Source of the DNA: an uncultured Roseovarius sp.
GTDB taxonomy: Bacteria > Pseudomonadota > Alphaproteobacteria > Rhodobacterales > Rhodobacteraceae
Direction of reading: 5' to 3'
NCBI RefSeq assembly: GCF_947489715.1
Contig: NZ_CANLER010000001.1
Location: 1,054,001 to 1,118,000, forward strand
DNA: 64,000 bases
Of this stretch, positions 24,777-34,169 are shown one piece after another (positions within the stretch are counted from its first letter, which is position 1; every line of letters begins with the position of its first letter). The translations under genes were made by a program, and so were the position numbers. The notes below the pieces were generated by a model, which was not told the DNA's origin, did no database searches, and saw nothing but the letters and a program-made list of their open reading frames with translations.

Positions 24777-26575
24777 CAGAAGGCCTGTCCTATGCCGATG
24801 TAGAATTCGAAACCGCTTGTGTCGGGACCCGTCACTGGAACCGCCACGTCGAACCGGACGGGACCGAATGCTGTCTTATATCTGGCACCCAGCCCTGCCC
24901 CACTATGCCAATCGCCGGTATCATCCGGAAAACTGTTTCGCCCAACATAGCCAATATCATAGAACGCCACGCCGCTGAAATTCCCAACCAGAGGAAAACG
25001 CGCTTCTCCAGCAAGGCCGACAAATGATCGTCCACCGGTTCGGGCCGTCCCGGTCAGGACAGACAGGGATTGAAAAGACTGTCCACGAACCGTGCCGCTA
25101 CCTCCTGACAGAAAGAGCAAGTCCGAGGGTGTTCCCGCCAGAGACGACCCAATAATCGTGCCTAACTGCACACGTGTTGCCAGCACGACCTTGCTGTCGC
25201 CTAATGTCCAATACCCCCGTGCATCCCCATATGCTCGGGCACCGCTTTCACTGCCATCAAGTCCGTAATAGGGAAGGCCCTCAAACGCGAGGTAGAAACC
25301 TTCGGTCGCATCAAGTTCATCGTCGCGTTTGTCCCAAGTGGCGGACAGCGGCAGTGTAAGGTGAGTAAAGGTTCGATTACCCAATTCATCGCTGACATCG
25401 GAATAGCGATATGCAAGACCTATCTGGGCTTCCAATTCTTCCGAATAATAGTGGTTGATCCCGGCCCCAACCGTAACTTGGTCTGAGAAAAACAGCTCTT
25501 CATCAAGTTGCTCGACTTCGATCAGCGCATAGAGGTCGGTATCGGAGTCAAATGTCGACGGTCGGGTCAGGCTAATACTCAGCGAGGTGTCCACCCCCTC
25601 TGTGTCTCCGCCCAACCCGGCAAATTCGGCCTCGATCCTCAGACGTTCCGCTCCTCCAAAAAGATTACGGTGCATCCAAAAGCCCGACAAGGTAACGCCT
25701 TCGGTCGATTCAACCTCTGCACCGAAGCCAAATCGACGGGGTTTGGCATCCACCAGATCCAATTCGATATCCATGGTGTCACCCGCACCAAGCGTCTCGG
25801 CCTCGCGAAGCGTGACTGAACTAAACGCGCCTGTTCGCCGCAAGCGTTTGGCCGCACGTTCGAGTTCCAAGGGATCAAAAGGCTTGCCGCGCGGAATCCC
25901 CGCAATACGACGAATACGATCCTTTCGAACCTTGCTATTGTTGGGCACATTAATTTGGCCGAATGTCACAGCAGGCCCGGGATCCAGCAACATGGAGACA
26001 TTCAATTGCGCCTTGGCATGGTTGGCTGTGATGGATTGCTGCACGACCCGCGCCTTGGCGTAACTCAGGTCGCGCCAGCCATCGATGCCTGCGCCCGCAG
26101 CATCCGCGATCACACCGGTTCGCGCAGGCTGACCAGGGGCAAAACCCTCCGGCACCACCGTGTCGGGTGAAACTGGTGTGATCTGGGCCTGGCCTAGCTT
26201 GAAAGCCGGTCCTGTCTTGATCAGTATCATCACCCGCTTGACCGACTTCAACTGTGCCAAGGGCGGAATGGTCGCCGCTTCACGACCGTCAACCAGGATT
26301 TTGACTACGGGGCCGAAATATCCACGAGCATAAAGCTCCGAGACCAGATGACCATAATCTGCTTGTGCGGCTGACAGAATATCCAGTGGCGCAGTGATTT
26401 CTTCGCGCTTTGCGGTCAATACAAGAGAGCTCTGGGACAGGCTTTCTCGCAAATCGTCATTCTTCTGAGTTAGATGAAGCTGCGCATCAAAAGACCAGAC
26501 GGGCATCCCGAAAGCCATGCAGAATACCACGAGTGCGCACCGACATCGGTTAAAGCACGAAACCCTGTCAATCAT
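24776..26575 (-). CDS. tamA: Outer-membrane assembly factor TamA (BamA/Omp85 family)
   Basis: About 599 residues. After a signal peptide (RCALVVFCMAFGMPVWSFDA) come POTRA-like repeats (AQADYGHLVSELYARGYFGP; KVRKDRIRRIAGIPRGKPFD) and a C-terminal Omp85 barrel containing GSGTVRGQSFQSL (the V-R-G-x-x loop-6 motif) and ending in FYIGIGQAF with a terminal phenylalanine, the outer-membrane insertion signal. The frame is open to a GTG at 26608; I take ATG 26575, which puts the signal peptide at the start, though the Shine-Dalgarno sequence is weak at both. It is coupled to tamB downstream. Confidence 0.92.
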   Translation of the reverse strand: MIDRVSCFNRCRCALVVFCMAFGMPVWSFDAQLHLTQKNDDLRESLSQSSLVLTAKREEITAPLDILSAAQADYGHLVSELYARGYFGPVVKILVDGREAATIPPLAQLKSVKRVMILIKTGPAFKLGQAQITPVSPDTVVPEGFAPGQPARTGVIADAAGAGIDGWRDLSYAKARVVQQSITANHAKAQLNVSMLLDPGPAVTFGQINVPNNSKVRKDRIRRIAGIPRGKPFDPLELERAAKRLRRTGAFSSVTLREAETLGAGDTMDIELDLVDAKPRRFGFGAEVESTEGVTLSGFWMHRNLFGGAERLRIEAEFAGLGGDTEGVDTSLSISLTRPSTFDSDTDLYALIEVEQLDEELFFSDQVTVGAGINHYYSEELEAQIGLAYRYSDVSDELGNRTFTHLTLPLSATWDKRDDELDATEGFYLAFEGLPYYGLDGSESGARAYGDARGYWTLGDSKVVLATRVQLGTIIGSSLAGTPSDLLFLSGGSGTVRGQSFQSLSVLTGTARTGGRSFVGLAGEARFPLVGNFSGVAFYDIGYVGRNSFPDDTGDWHSGAGLGARYKTAFGPVRFDVAVPVTGPDTSGFEFYIGIGQAF

Positions 26576-26717
26576 AAGCAGCCCGTTCTGGCAATCGTTT
26601 CGCCCCACACCCCCCAGAACCGTTCCCGGTCAGGTGGCCTTACACGCCAAAACTAGGCCAAGCACGGGGTGCCGTCCATGCGCAATGGTCGAAATACTGT
26701 GAAAGAGCGATGTCGCG

Positions 26718-27617
26718 CTACATTTCCAAGCGCTCAACACCCGTTTTCAGGTAGTGAACAAACAGCTCTTTCGGCCCTTCGACAGCATCAGCCTTCCAGA
26801 CCACAACCGTCTGCAATTGCTCGGTGACATCCTCAAGCGGAATGATCACAAGGCCCGGCATCACCGATTTGCGCACACTGTCGCTCAGGATTGTCACGCC
26901 CATACCGCAAGCAACGAGGCCCAGAATACCTGCGGTGTTGAACGCTTCTTGCACGATCCGGGGAACAAATCCGGCCCGGCGGCATAGAGGTATCAGATAA
27001 GAATAGAATTGCTGCCAGTCTTTTGACGATCCGTGCACGAAATCCTCTTGAGCCAGTTCTTCCAGCCGGACGCTGGTACGCCCGGCCAATGGATGGCTTT
27101 CATAAAGCACACAGACAAAACTCTCCGACGCAATCGGCCATTGCGCATATCCCGAATGACTTATGGGGCCTGTGACAAAACCGATATCAAGCTCGTCGTC
27201 ATCCAGTTTCTCTATTTGCGTCACCGTCACACCGTGATGGGGCTGTAAGACGATGTCGGGCTGTTGATCCTGAAACGCCTTCAACAAACTTGGCAGTGGC
27301 CCGGCAATTGCCATATCGGTATAGCCGATGCGCAAAGAACCCACCTGACCCAAATACGCGCGTTTCGTATTGTCTACAGCATGTTCGATGGAATTTACGA
27401 TACCGCGGCATCCTTTGAGGAATGCCTCACCCGCTCGCGTAATCTGCACAGACCGATTGGTCCTATCAAAAAGAACAACCGCCAACTCTCTCTCAAGATA
27501 TTGAATTGCCCGACTTAAGGCTGGCTGAGCAACACCCAACCGCTCTGCTGCGCGGCGAAAATGCAATTCCTCAGCAACCGCGATGAAATAGCGGATATGT
27601 CTTAAACCAAATTTCAT
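26718..27617 (-). CDS. LysR family regulator, divergent from TRAP operon
   Basis: 299 residues, standard LTTR size. The N-terminal winged HTH reads LRHIRYFIAVAEELHFRRAA then LGVAQPALSRAIQYLERELA, followed by a periplasmic-binding-protein-like sensor domain (GSLRIGYTDMAIAGPLPSLL). It is transcribed away from the TRAP/amidohydrolase genes, with 108 bases between starts, the common arrangement for an LTTR that activates its neighbour in response to the imported substrate. The inducer is unknown. It belongs by look to the CbbR/AlsR-like broad group; a finer assignment is not justified. Confidence 0.92.
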   Translation of the reverse strand: MKFGLRHIRYFIAVAEELHFRRAAERLGVAQPALSRAIQYLERELAVVLFDRTNRSVQITRAGEAFLKGCRGIVNSIEHAVDNTKRAYLGQVGSLRIGYTDMAIAGPLPSLLKAFQDQQPDIVLQPHHGVTVTQIEKLDDDELDIGFVTGPISHSGYAQWPIASESFVCVLYESHPLAGRTSVRLEELAQEDFVHGSSKDWQQFYSYLIPLCRRAGFVPRIVQEAFNTAGILGLVACGMGVTILSDSVRKSVMPGLVIIPLEDVTEQLQTVVVWKADAVEGPKELFVHYLKTGVERLEM

Positions 27618-27627
27618 GATGCTCTTT

Positions 27628-27665
27628 CGGTATCATTTCGTGCCAATCTAATATTATACCGGCAC
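27628..27665. promoter_or_regulatory. Candidate LysR-binding region between divergent genes
   Basis: The 108-base gap between the LysR gene and the TRAP operon holds two overlapping inverted repeats: CGGTAT (27628-27633) with ATACCG (27656-27661), and GTGCC (27640-27644) with GGCAC (27661-27665). LTTRs usually bind such imperfect dyads around their own promoter. The repeats are visible; the binding is a guess. Confidence 0.35.
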
Positions 27666-27725
27666 CAAAATTTATGCCACTCTTGCCGAATAACAATAAA
27701 ATCCACGACCAACCCGGAGATCACC

Positions 27726-28724
27726 ATGCGCCCTTTTAACATCTTTGCCCGCAGCGCTTTGGCTGCAACCCTTTCGATCGCACCCCTATCTGCCCTGGCG
27801 GCCGATGTGACCATAAACCTTGGCTATGCCGCGGCCGAGGGGAGCTCTTACAGCGTTCTGGCCAACAAGTTTGAAGAGCTGGCAGAAGAATATTCCGGTA
27901 GCAGCATTGACGTCAAAGTGCGTTGTTGTGGACAGCTTATGGGGGAGGATGAGGCGTTCAAGGCAATGCAGCTTGGCACTGTCGACATGCACGTGATCAC
28001 CGGCAATAACATCTCCCCGCATTTCCCGCTTATGGATGCCTTTGTGCTGCCCTATATCTTCGAGGACAAATCACATGCCTACCGTGTCTTGGAAGGTGAG
28101 GTCGGACAGAGATTCGCCAGCCAGTTACAGGAAGCGACCGGCGTGCACTTGCTGACCTTCGGCTTTGTTGGCGATCGCGATTTCTACAACTCGCGCAACC
28201 CGATCACCAACATGGCGGATATGGCGGGCCTCAAGGTGCGAGTGCCCAAAAACCAGGTGATGATCGACACCTTTACTGAATTCGGCGCCGCCCCGATTCC
28301 ACTGCCCTGGGCCGACACGCCAACCGCGCTGCAAACTGGAACAGTCGAAGGCGCGGACAATGGCACCTCCTTCATCAAGTCGCAGAAATTCTATGAAATC
28401 ATGCCGCATTTCACCGCGCTCGAGCATTTCACCTATTTCTCACCCCTCTTCGCCAGCAGCAGGATAATGGGCAAGCTTGACGAGGATCAGCGCGACGCTG
28501 TGATGCGCGCCGCCCGCGATGCCGGAATTTTCCAGAAAGAGGAAATGACCAGACAGGTCGATGAAATCCGCGCCTTCCTGACCGGTGAAGGCGGTATGAA
28601 AACCGCCGAATTCGATCGCAGTGATTTCATCGCAGCCGGTCAACGCGTTCAAGACAAATACGCGGCCGACAAGGGAGAGGATTTCACTTCTCTAGTCAAC
28701 GAAATCCGCGCAGCAGCAGAATAG
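27726..28724 (+). CDS. TRAP transporter substrate-binding protein (DctP family)
   Basis: 332-residue periplasmic receptor of a tripartite ATP-independent importer. The signal peptide is clear (RSALAATLSIAPLSALAAD). The DctP fold is shown by ANKFEELAEEYSGSSIDVKV, GTVDMHVITGNNISPHFPLM and MAGLKVRVPKNQVMIDTFTE, where the arginine of K-V-R is the carboxylate-binding residue in family members, so an organic acid or carboxylated ligand is expected. It is the first gene of a plus-strand operon with both TRAP membrane subunits and a dimethylformamidase-like protein. The specific ligand cannot be read from sequence. Confidence 0.93.
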   Translation: MRPFNIFARSALAATLSIAPLSALAADVTINLGYAAAEGSSYSVLANKFEELAEEYSGSSIDVKVRCCGQLMGEDEAFKAMQLGTVDMHVITGNNISPHFPLMDAFVLPYIFEDKSHAYRVLEGEVGQRFASQLQEATGVHLLTFGFVGDRDFYNSRNPITNMADMAGLKVRVPKNQVMIDTFTEFGAAPIPLPWADTPTALQTGTVEGADNGTSFIKSQKFYEIMPHFTALEHFTYFSPLFASSRIMGKLDEDQRDAVMRAARDAGIFQKEEMTRQVDEIRAFLTGEGGMKTAEFDRSDFIAAGQRVQDKYAADKGEDFTSLVNEIRAAAE

Positions 28725-28799
28725 CCACCACTCACTGAACTTTCGGATGGCATCCCAAGTATTGCCTTCCGCTTTCCCCCTCACTTCAAGGGCCGACCT

Positions 28800-29282
28800 A
28801 TGCTGAGCAAGCTTGATCGCTATTTCGAAGAGGTGCTGTGCACTGTTTTTCTCAGCGTGGTGGTGGGGTCTGTTCTTATGCAAGTGGTGCTTAGGTTTTT
28901 CTTTCATTCTGCCGCTGCCTGGGCTGAGGAAACCGCCGTTTATGGCATGATTTTCGCGGTATATCTGGGGGCTACCATGGCGGTGCGCGATAGGGCACAT
29001 ATCCGGATCACCCTGCTAATAAGCCGCCTGCCCCGCGCATTTCAGATCTTTTCGGTCGTACTGGCCGATGCTCTCTGGCTGGGATTTGTCATTTTCATGA
29101 TTGTGCAGACAACCACCTATACCCGGCTTCTCTTCAACGTCACCTATCAGACGCCGGGACTGGGGATCGAGCAACGCTGGGTCCAGATGTTCATCCCGAT
29201 TTTGTTCGGCCTCATGCTGTTCCGCATCCTTCAGGTATACTGGCGCTGGCGCAATGACCGGTTCGAGGGGTTGCCGCTGTGA
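28800..29282 (+). CDS. TRAP transporter small permease (DctQ family)
   Basis: 160-residue membrane protein with four hydrophobic helices (VLCTVFLSVVVGSVLMQVVL; AVYGMIFAVYLGATMAVRDR; VVLADALWLGFVIFMIVQT; a last one near residues 125-145). The AWAEETAVYGMIFAVYLGA region, with E-E before a helix and a following R-D-R-A-H, is the typical DctQ signature. It lies 75 bases after the receptor gene and overlaps the large-permease start by 4 bases. With DctM it forms the sodium-driven membrane unit. Confidence 0.92.
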   Translation: MLSKLDRYFEEVLCTVFLSVVVGSVLMQVVLRFFFHSAAAWAEETAVYGMIFAVYLGATMAVRDRAHIRITLLISRLPRAFQIFSVVLADALWLGFVIFMIVQTTTYTRLLFNVTYQTPGLGIEQRWVQMFIPILFGLMLFRILQVYWRWRNDRFEGLPL

Positions 29283-30670
29283 CCCGGCCCGCAATCGAAC
29301 AGGCCCGCTCCGGGCTGGTCCCCACCGTCATTCTGGGTGTCATGATCGTTGCCGTCCTGCTGGCTTTTGCAGTCGGCGTGAACGGCCCGATTCTCATGGC
29401 AGTGGTGTTTGTCGTCACCATGGCAATCGGCGTGCCCATCCCCTTCGCCGCCGGTATCGCGACGGTCGCGGGGCTGTACATCGCCGACATCCCGATGACC
29501 CTGATGGCGCAAGCCGCCTGGACCGCGTTCGAGCCGTTCCCGCTGGTTACCATCCCGCTTTTCATCCTGGCGGGCCAGTTGATGGAACAGGGCGGCATGT
29601 CGGAAAAGCTGGTGACCATCGCCCAACGCCTTGTCGGTGCCTACAAGGGGGGCTTAGGGTTGGTTACTGTTGTGGCCTGCATGTTCTTTGCCGCGCTGTC
29701 CGGTTCCGGCCCCGCCACCACCGCCGCCATCGGTTCGATCACCATCCCTGCGATGCAGGAAGAAGGCTATCGGTCGCGCTTTGCAGGTGCCATTGCCGCC
29801 GCGGCGGGGGCACTGGGCAGCATGATCCCGCCGTCGAACCTGCTCATTATCTTCGCACTGGTTACCGACGTGTCGATTCCCCGCCTTTTTCTGGCGGGCA
29901 TCATTCCCGGTATTTTATTGGGTCTGATGCTGATGGTCGTTGTCTTCATCGTCTCGGTCAGAAACGATTACGGCGGCAGCGGACAAAAATTCCGCTGGGG
30001 TCCGCTACTTGAGGCGTTCTGGGACGGCAAATGGGCGGTCATGGCGCCGGTTATCATTCTGGGCGGCATCTATGCGGGCATCTTCACGCCGTCCGAGGCC
30101 GCAGGCGTGGCCGTCGCTTACGGGCTTTTCGTGGGCCTGTTTATCTATCACGGGCTCACCCTGGCAAAGCTCTTTCATGCCTTCAAATTCACTGCCATCG
30201 TAATTGGCACGGTTCTCTTCATTCTCGGCTCTACCAAGGCTTTCGGACAACTCGTAACTATCTTCGACATACCTGACGCGGTTCTGGGCCTTTTCCGGGG
30301 GATGGTTAACTATCCCTGGCTGGTGATGCTGCTGATCGGCGTTTTCTACATCCTTGTCGGCATGTGGCTGGAAAGCATTCCACAAATCATCATCTTCACC
30401 GCCGTTTTCTTCCCGCTGGTCACCAGCCTGGGCATCGACCCGGTGGTTTTTGGCATTTTCACAGTAATGACTTGTGAAATCGGCTTTCTTACACCGCCCA
30501 TCGGTGTAAATCTTTTTGTCGCAGCGCGGATCAGCAAAATCTCGATCGAGGAGATATCGGTCGGTGTTCTACCCCTTCTAATCCCTTATCTGGCGATGAT
30601 CTTATTGCTTGTCTTCTTCTCTGATTGGGTCACCTTCCTGCCCGATCTTGTTTACGGGCCGATGCGATGA
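29279..30670 (+). CDS. TRAP transporter large permease (DctM family)
   Basis: 463 residues with about twelve hydrophobic helices. Family hallmarks are PLFILAGQLMEQGGMSEKLV, FFAALSGSGPATTAAIGSI followed by EGYRSRFAGAIAAAAGALGS and MIPPSNLLII (the G-x-x-I-P-P-S motif), and ETAxxxxPPIG-like GFLTPPIGVNLFVAARI near the end. It carries the transport path and sodium sites. The start is a GTG at 29279 overlapping dctQ; the stop TGA overlaps the ATG of the next gene (ATGA), linking transporter and enzyme. Confidence 0.93.
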   Translation: MTRPAIEQARSGLVPTVILGVMIVAVLLAFAVGVNGPILMAVVFVVTMAIGVPIPFAAGIATVAGLYIADIPMTLMAQAAWTAFEPFPLVTIPLFILAGQLMEQGGMSEKLVTIAQRLVGAYKGGLGLVTVVACMFFAALSGSGPATTAAIGSITIPAMQEEGYRSRFAGAIAAAAGALGSMIPPSNLLIIFALVTDVSIPRLFLAGIIPGILLGLMLMVVVFIVSVRNDYGGSGQKFRWGPLLEAFWDGKWAVMAPVIILGGIYAGIFTPSEAAGVAVAYGLFVGLFIYHGLTLAKLFHAFKFTAIVIGTVLFILGSTKAFGQLVTIFDIPDAVLGLFRGMVNYPWLVMLLIGVFYILVGMWLESIPQIIIFTAVFFPLVTSLGIDPVVFGIFTVMTCEIGFLTPPIGVNLFVAARISKISIEEISVGVLPLLIPYLAMILLLVFFSDWVTFLPDLVYGPMR

Positions 30671-32781
30671 ATGAACACACCAAAGAACTGCCCTTGCTGG
30701 GCTATGTTGATCGCCTTTCAGCAAGTCCGGGCGAGACCATCGAATTCAAGGTCTCCTCACTTTCCGAGCAACCATTCACGGCACAGCTTATGCGCTCGAT
30801 CAGCGCTGACCCAAACCCCGAAAGTCCCGGCATCGTGGAAAAAGATGCCACGGCCTACTTTCCGCGCCAAGAGTTCCCATCCGTTCGCCGCCCCTTCACC
30901 GCCGGATCGTATGGTATCGGACAAAAGGAAATCTCCGCGCCGCAAGATGCGTCACTCACCTTTGTGGCCAAGATCTATCCCACACTCTTAACTGGCCAGC
31001 CGCAAACAATTCTAGGCGCAGGTGACTACCAACTTTTCATCGACGCAAATGGCAGCATCTGCCTGCGCATCGGCTTCACGGTTCTTTCCACTGACAGCAA
31101 GATAAAATTGCGCCATTGGCACCAAATCGAAGCACATGTTGAAGGCACGAAGATCACGTTGCGCCAACAACAATTCGGACGCTACGCCGAACATCCCATC
31201 ACGATTGAGGGCTTCACACCTGTTCCACCGCAACTCGCCGGCATACCGACCGTGGCTGCGGCGTTGAAGAACAACACTGTCACACAGCATTTCAACGGCA
31301 AGATCGAGGCCCCTGTTATAACGGCCAATGGTGCGGAAATTTGCGCTTGGGATTTTTCTTGTGACATTCCAAAACAAACCATTCCGGCAATCGCGGGTCC
31401 AGATCTCAACCTGATCAACTTTCCCACTCGCGCCACGACCAGCCACGCTTGGGATGGATCCGAGATGAATTGGTCGCACAGACCCGCCCACTATGCTGCC
31501 ATCCATTTTCACGAGGACGACATCTATGACTTCGGTTGGGATACCGATTTCAGCTTTACTTTGCCAGATAACATGCCCTCGGGCGTTTACATCATGCGAT
31601 TGTGCTGTGGCACACACAGCGATGCGATCCCGTTTTTCGTTTGCGCATCGAAAGAAAATGGACCTCAGGCCGATCTCTGCGTTCTGATCTCTACTTTCAC
31701 CTATTCGATCTATGGCAACCACGCCCGCCCGGATTATCATCCCTCGTGGCAAGATCGGATAGACGATTGGGATGCATATCCATACAATCCAGCCAAGTAT
31801 CCGCATTATGGTCTTTCGACCTATAACACCCATTCTGATGGCTATGGCATCTGCCACGCCTCGCATCACCGCCCATTGTTCAACCTGCGCCCGGGATACC
31901 TGACATTTGGTGACGCAACTTGCTCGGGCCTCAGACATTTTCCGGCAGATATGCACCTGATCTCATGGCTACATGCCAAGGGGATCGAATATGACGTTGT
32001 GACAGACCACGAATTGCACCGCGAAGGTCATGCCGCGATAGAGGGCTACAAGAGCGTGACCACAGGTAGCCATCCTGAGTATCACACATCTGTGACCCTA
32101 AATGCCCTACAAGACTATCGCGATGCGGGCGGGCACCTTATGTATCTGGGCGGAAATGGTTTCTACTGGCGCATTGCAGTTCATTCTGAAAATGACAGTC
32201 TTCTGGAGATACGTCGGGCCGAAGACGGCATTCGTGCATGGGCCGCAGAGCCAGGCGAGTATTACAATGCCTTTGATGGCAGCTATGGCGGTCTCTGGCG
32301 CCGCAATGGCCGAGCGCCACAGGAACTTGTTGCAATAGGTTTTGCCGCCCAAGGTGAATTTTTCGGTGACCCCTACCGCAGAACCTGTACCGATCCAGCC
32401 TATGACTGGGTATTTGAAGGTATTGAGCAGGAAATTCTCGGCGAATTCGGCTATTCCGGCAACGGCGCTGCGGGATTCGAACTGGATCATATGGACGCCC
32501 GCTTGGGCACACCTGAAAACACCGTCCTGCTGGCACGGTCCGTCACCCGCGAACAGGGCTTCATGCTGGTTCCTGAGGAACAGCTTACCCACCTGACCAA
32601 CCTCACAGGCGGATCGGAGTCCGATGCCAAACACGCCGACATGATCTTGGCAGAATATCCCGGCGGCGGGTCTGTTTTCGCCACCGGTTCGATTACTTTC
32701 TGCGGAAGCCTGCCTTGGAACGACTACGACAACAATATTTCGCGACTTCTGGAAAATGTGATGCGGCGCAATCTAAACTGA
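30667..32781 (+). CDS. N,N-dimethylformamidase large-subunit-like protein
   Basis: About 704 residues. A LamG-like beta-sandwich region (about 80-230; TFVAKIYPTLL, GDYQLFIDANGSICLRIGF) precedes a large C-terminal domain with TYSIYGNHARPDYHP, HHRPLFNLRPGYL, DMHLISWLHAKGIEYDVVTD HELHREG and GGHLMYLGGNGFYWRI, as in the beta (large) subunit of dimethylformamidase, which uses an iron bound by tyrosines and a glutamate. The tyrosines in TYSIYG and the glutamate in DHELH are candidate ligands by pattern only. The small alpha subunit of the known enzyme is not encoded nearby. The ATG overlaps the dctM stop, so an amide or related nitrogen compound taken up by the TRAP system is a plausible substrate. 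Confidence 0.82.
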   Translation: MNEHTKELPLLGYVDRLSASPGETIEFKVSSLSEQPFTAQLMRSISADPNPESPGIVEKDATAYFPRQEFPSVRRPFTAGSYGIGQKEISAPQDASLTFVAKIYPTLLTGQPQTILGAGDYQLFIDANGSICLRIGFTVLSTDSKIKLRHWHQIEAHVEGTKITLRQQQFGRYAEHPITIEGFTPVPPQLAGIPTVAAALKNNTVTQHFNGKIEAPVITANGAEICAWDFSCDIPKQTIPAIAGPDLNLINFPTRATTSHAWDGSEMNWSHRPAHYAAIHFHEDDIYDFGWDTDFSFTLPDNMPSGVYIMRLCCGTHSDAIPFFVCASKENGPQADLCVLISTFTYSIYGNHARPDYHPSWQDRIDDWDAYPYNPAKYPHYGLSTYNTHSDGYGICHASHHRPLFNLRPGYLTFGDATCSGLRHFPADMHLISWLHAKGIEYDVVTDHELHREGHAAIEGYKSVTTGSHPEYHTSVTLNALQDYRDAGGHLMYLGGNGFYWRIAVHSENDSLLEIRRAEDGIRAWAAEPGEYYNAFDGSYGGLWRRNGRAPQELVAIGFAAQGEFFGDPYRRTCTDPAYDWVFEGIEQEILGEFGYSGNGAAGFELDHMDARLGTPENTVLLARSVTREQGFMLVPEEQLTHLTNLTGGSESDAKHADMILAEYPGGGSVFATGSITFCGSLPWNDYDNNISRLLENVMRRNLN

Positions 32782-32796
32782 ACCCTTTTGGGCGAC

Positions 32797-33402
32797 TTAC
32801 ATCAACCCCAGATCACGACCCAGCATTGCCGCATGTGTCCGGTTGCGGGCCCCAAGCTTGCGCGAGAGTGTTTTGACGTGCAGCTTCACCGTCACTTCCT
32901 GGATATCCAGATCGCGGGCAATTTCCTTATTGGACTTGCCCTCGGTGATCCCCAACAGCACATCGCGCTCTCTCGGGGTCAGATTGACATCCGTCTCGTT
33001 GGTCTCACCATTGTTAAGAAACTCCAGCGGCATGTAAACTTCGCCGGACAGCATGTGTCGGACCGCGCTGACCAGCGATTGCGGTGCAAGTGTCTTGGGT
33101 AAAAAGCCTGATGCCCCGGAAGATAAAGCTCGACGTGCTACATCCGGTGTCGCCGTACCAGACAGGATGGCAACCGGACACCCGGTCTGTGCCCGCATCC
33201 GGGCAAGCCCGGAAAGTGCATCCATACCAGGCATCGAATAATCTAGCATCACCAGTTCGAACGGGCCCTTTGCCCGCGCGACCGAGATCGCTTCGTCAAA
33301 AGACTGCGCCGTCACCACATCAAACCCGCCCTGTAATCTCAGGAAATCTGCGATGGTTTCGCGCACCAGTTCGTGATCATCTGCGAGTAACAGTTTTTGC
33401 AT
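32797..33402 (-). CDS. LuxR-family (NarL-type) response regulator
   Basis: 201 residues. The receiver domain has acidic residues at D8/D9 and the phosphorylation site D54 in VMLDYSMPGMDAL; the C-terminal HTH reads LTPRERDVLLGITEGKSNKE followed by IARDLDIQEVTVKLHVKTLS. The frame extends 27 bases upstream, but GAGGGG lies just before ATG 33402 and the receiver starts directly there (MQKLLLADDHELV). It is divergent from the periplasmic protein/hybrid kinase pair and lacks any other kinase nearby, so it is the likely output of that phosphorelay. It also lies convergent, 15 bases from the amidohydrolase gene. Confidence 0.92.
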   Translation of the reverse strand: MQKLLLADDHELVRETIADFLRLQGGFDVVTAQSFDEAISVARAKGPFELVMLDYSMPGMDALSGLARMRAQTGCPVAILSGTATPDVARRALSSGASGFLPKTLAPQSLVSAVRHMLSGEVYMPLEFLNNGETNETDVNLTPRERDVLLGITEGKSNKEIARDLDIQEVTVKLHVKTLSRKLGARNRTHAAMLGRDLGLM

Positions 33403-33625
33403 TCGACCCCTCTTTGGTTCAGTACGCATACCCAGACTTGGCTGTTAAATCAGCTAGCAATAGGCAGCCCTTCCCGTCCCGCGCGATGTGGTTCTTGTGA
33501 GGCAAATAACTTCTTAATACCAGAGCAATATTACGCGGTGACTATCCGTTTGCATAGGGGGATGGTGAATCGCACCGAAAGCAGTGTTGATAGAGTCGCC
33601 GAACGAGTTGGAAAGATTACATAAT

Positions 33626-34135
33626 ATGTTCAAGTTAAAAATTGCCGCTCTGGTGATCGTGGCGTTGTATCTGGTTTTCAGCACCCCATACAATTTCCGC
33701 GCTAATGCCGAAGAACCAATCCTACTGACAATCGAAATTGAACCTTCCAGCGATGTTGATACCACGGTCTTTACACTAGGCTACTCGGATTTGGTCGCAC
33801 TTCCATCCGTGGAGTTTTCAACCACCAGCAACTGGACGAGTGGTGTGCAAAACTTCACCGGCGTACCGTTGCTAAGTCTGCTGGAACATGTCGGTGCAAA
33901 AAGCGGAAACTTAGAACTTGTAGCAATCAACGATTACAGCATCAACATGCCAATCGAAGACCCCACAAACAGCGGTGCTATCATAGCCTACCTCATGAAC
34001 GGGCAAACCATGACCCCGCGTGACAAAGGGCCACTTTGGTTGGTCTATAATTTTGATTCCGATGCGATCTACCGAACCGAAACAATCTATTCCCGTAGCA
34101 TCTGGCAACTGGACCGAATGGTTATTTCGCGTTAG
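33626..34135 (+). CDS. Small periplasmic SUOX-fold (molybdopterin-binding-like) protein
   Basis: About 169 residues with an N-terminal signal peptide (KIAALVIVALYLVFSTPYNF then RANA-EE). The mature part resembles the oxidoreductase molybdopterin-binding domain: FTGVPLLSLLEHVGAKSGN, SINMPIEDPTNSGAIIAYLM, GQTMTPRDKGPLWLVYNFD and SRSIWQLDRMVI. It is too short for a full enzyme and no cofactor-ligating cysteine is visible, so it may be a sensor or scaffold rather than a catalyst. It starts at ATG 33626 and sits 34 bases before the hybrid kinase gene in the same direction, suggesting it senses something in the periplasm for the kinase. Confidence 0.75.
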   Translation: MFKLKIAALVIVALYLVFSTPYNFRANAEEPILLTIEIEPSSDVDTTVFTLGYSDLVALPSVEFSTTSNWTSGVQNFTGVPLLSLLEHVGAKSGNLELVAINDYSINMPIEDPTNSGAIIAYLMNGQTMTPRDKGPLWLVYNFDSDAIYRTETIYSRSIWQLDRMVISR

Positions 34136-34169
34136 CAAGCAATAGTTGTAACATAAAGGGGCGTATCTT

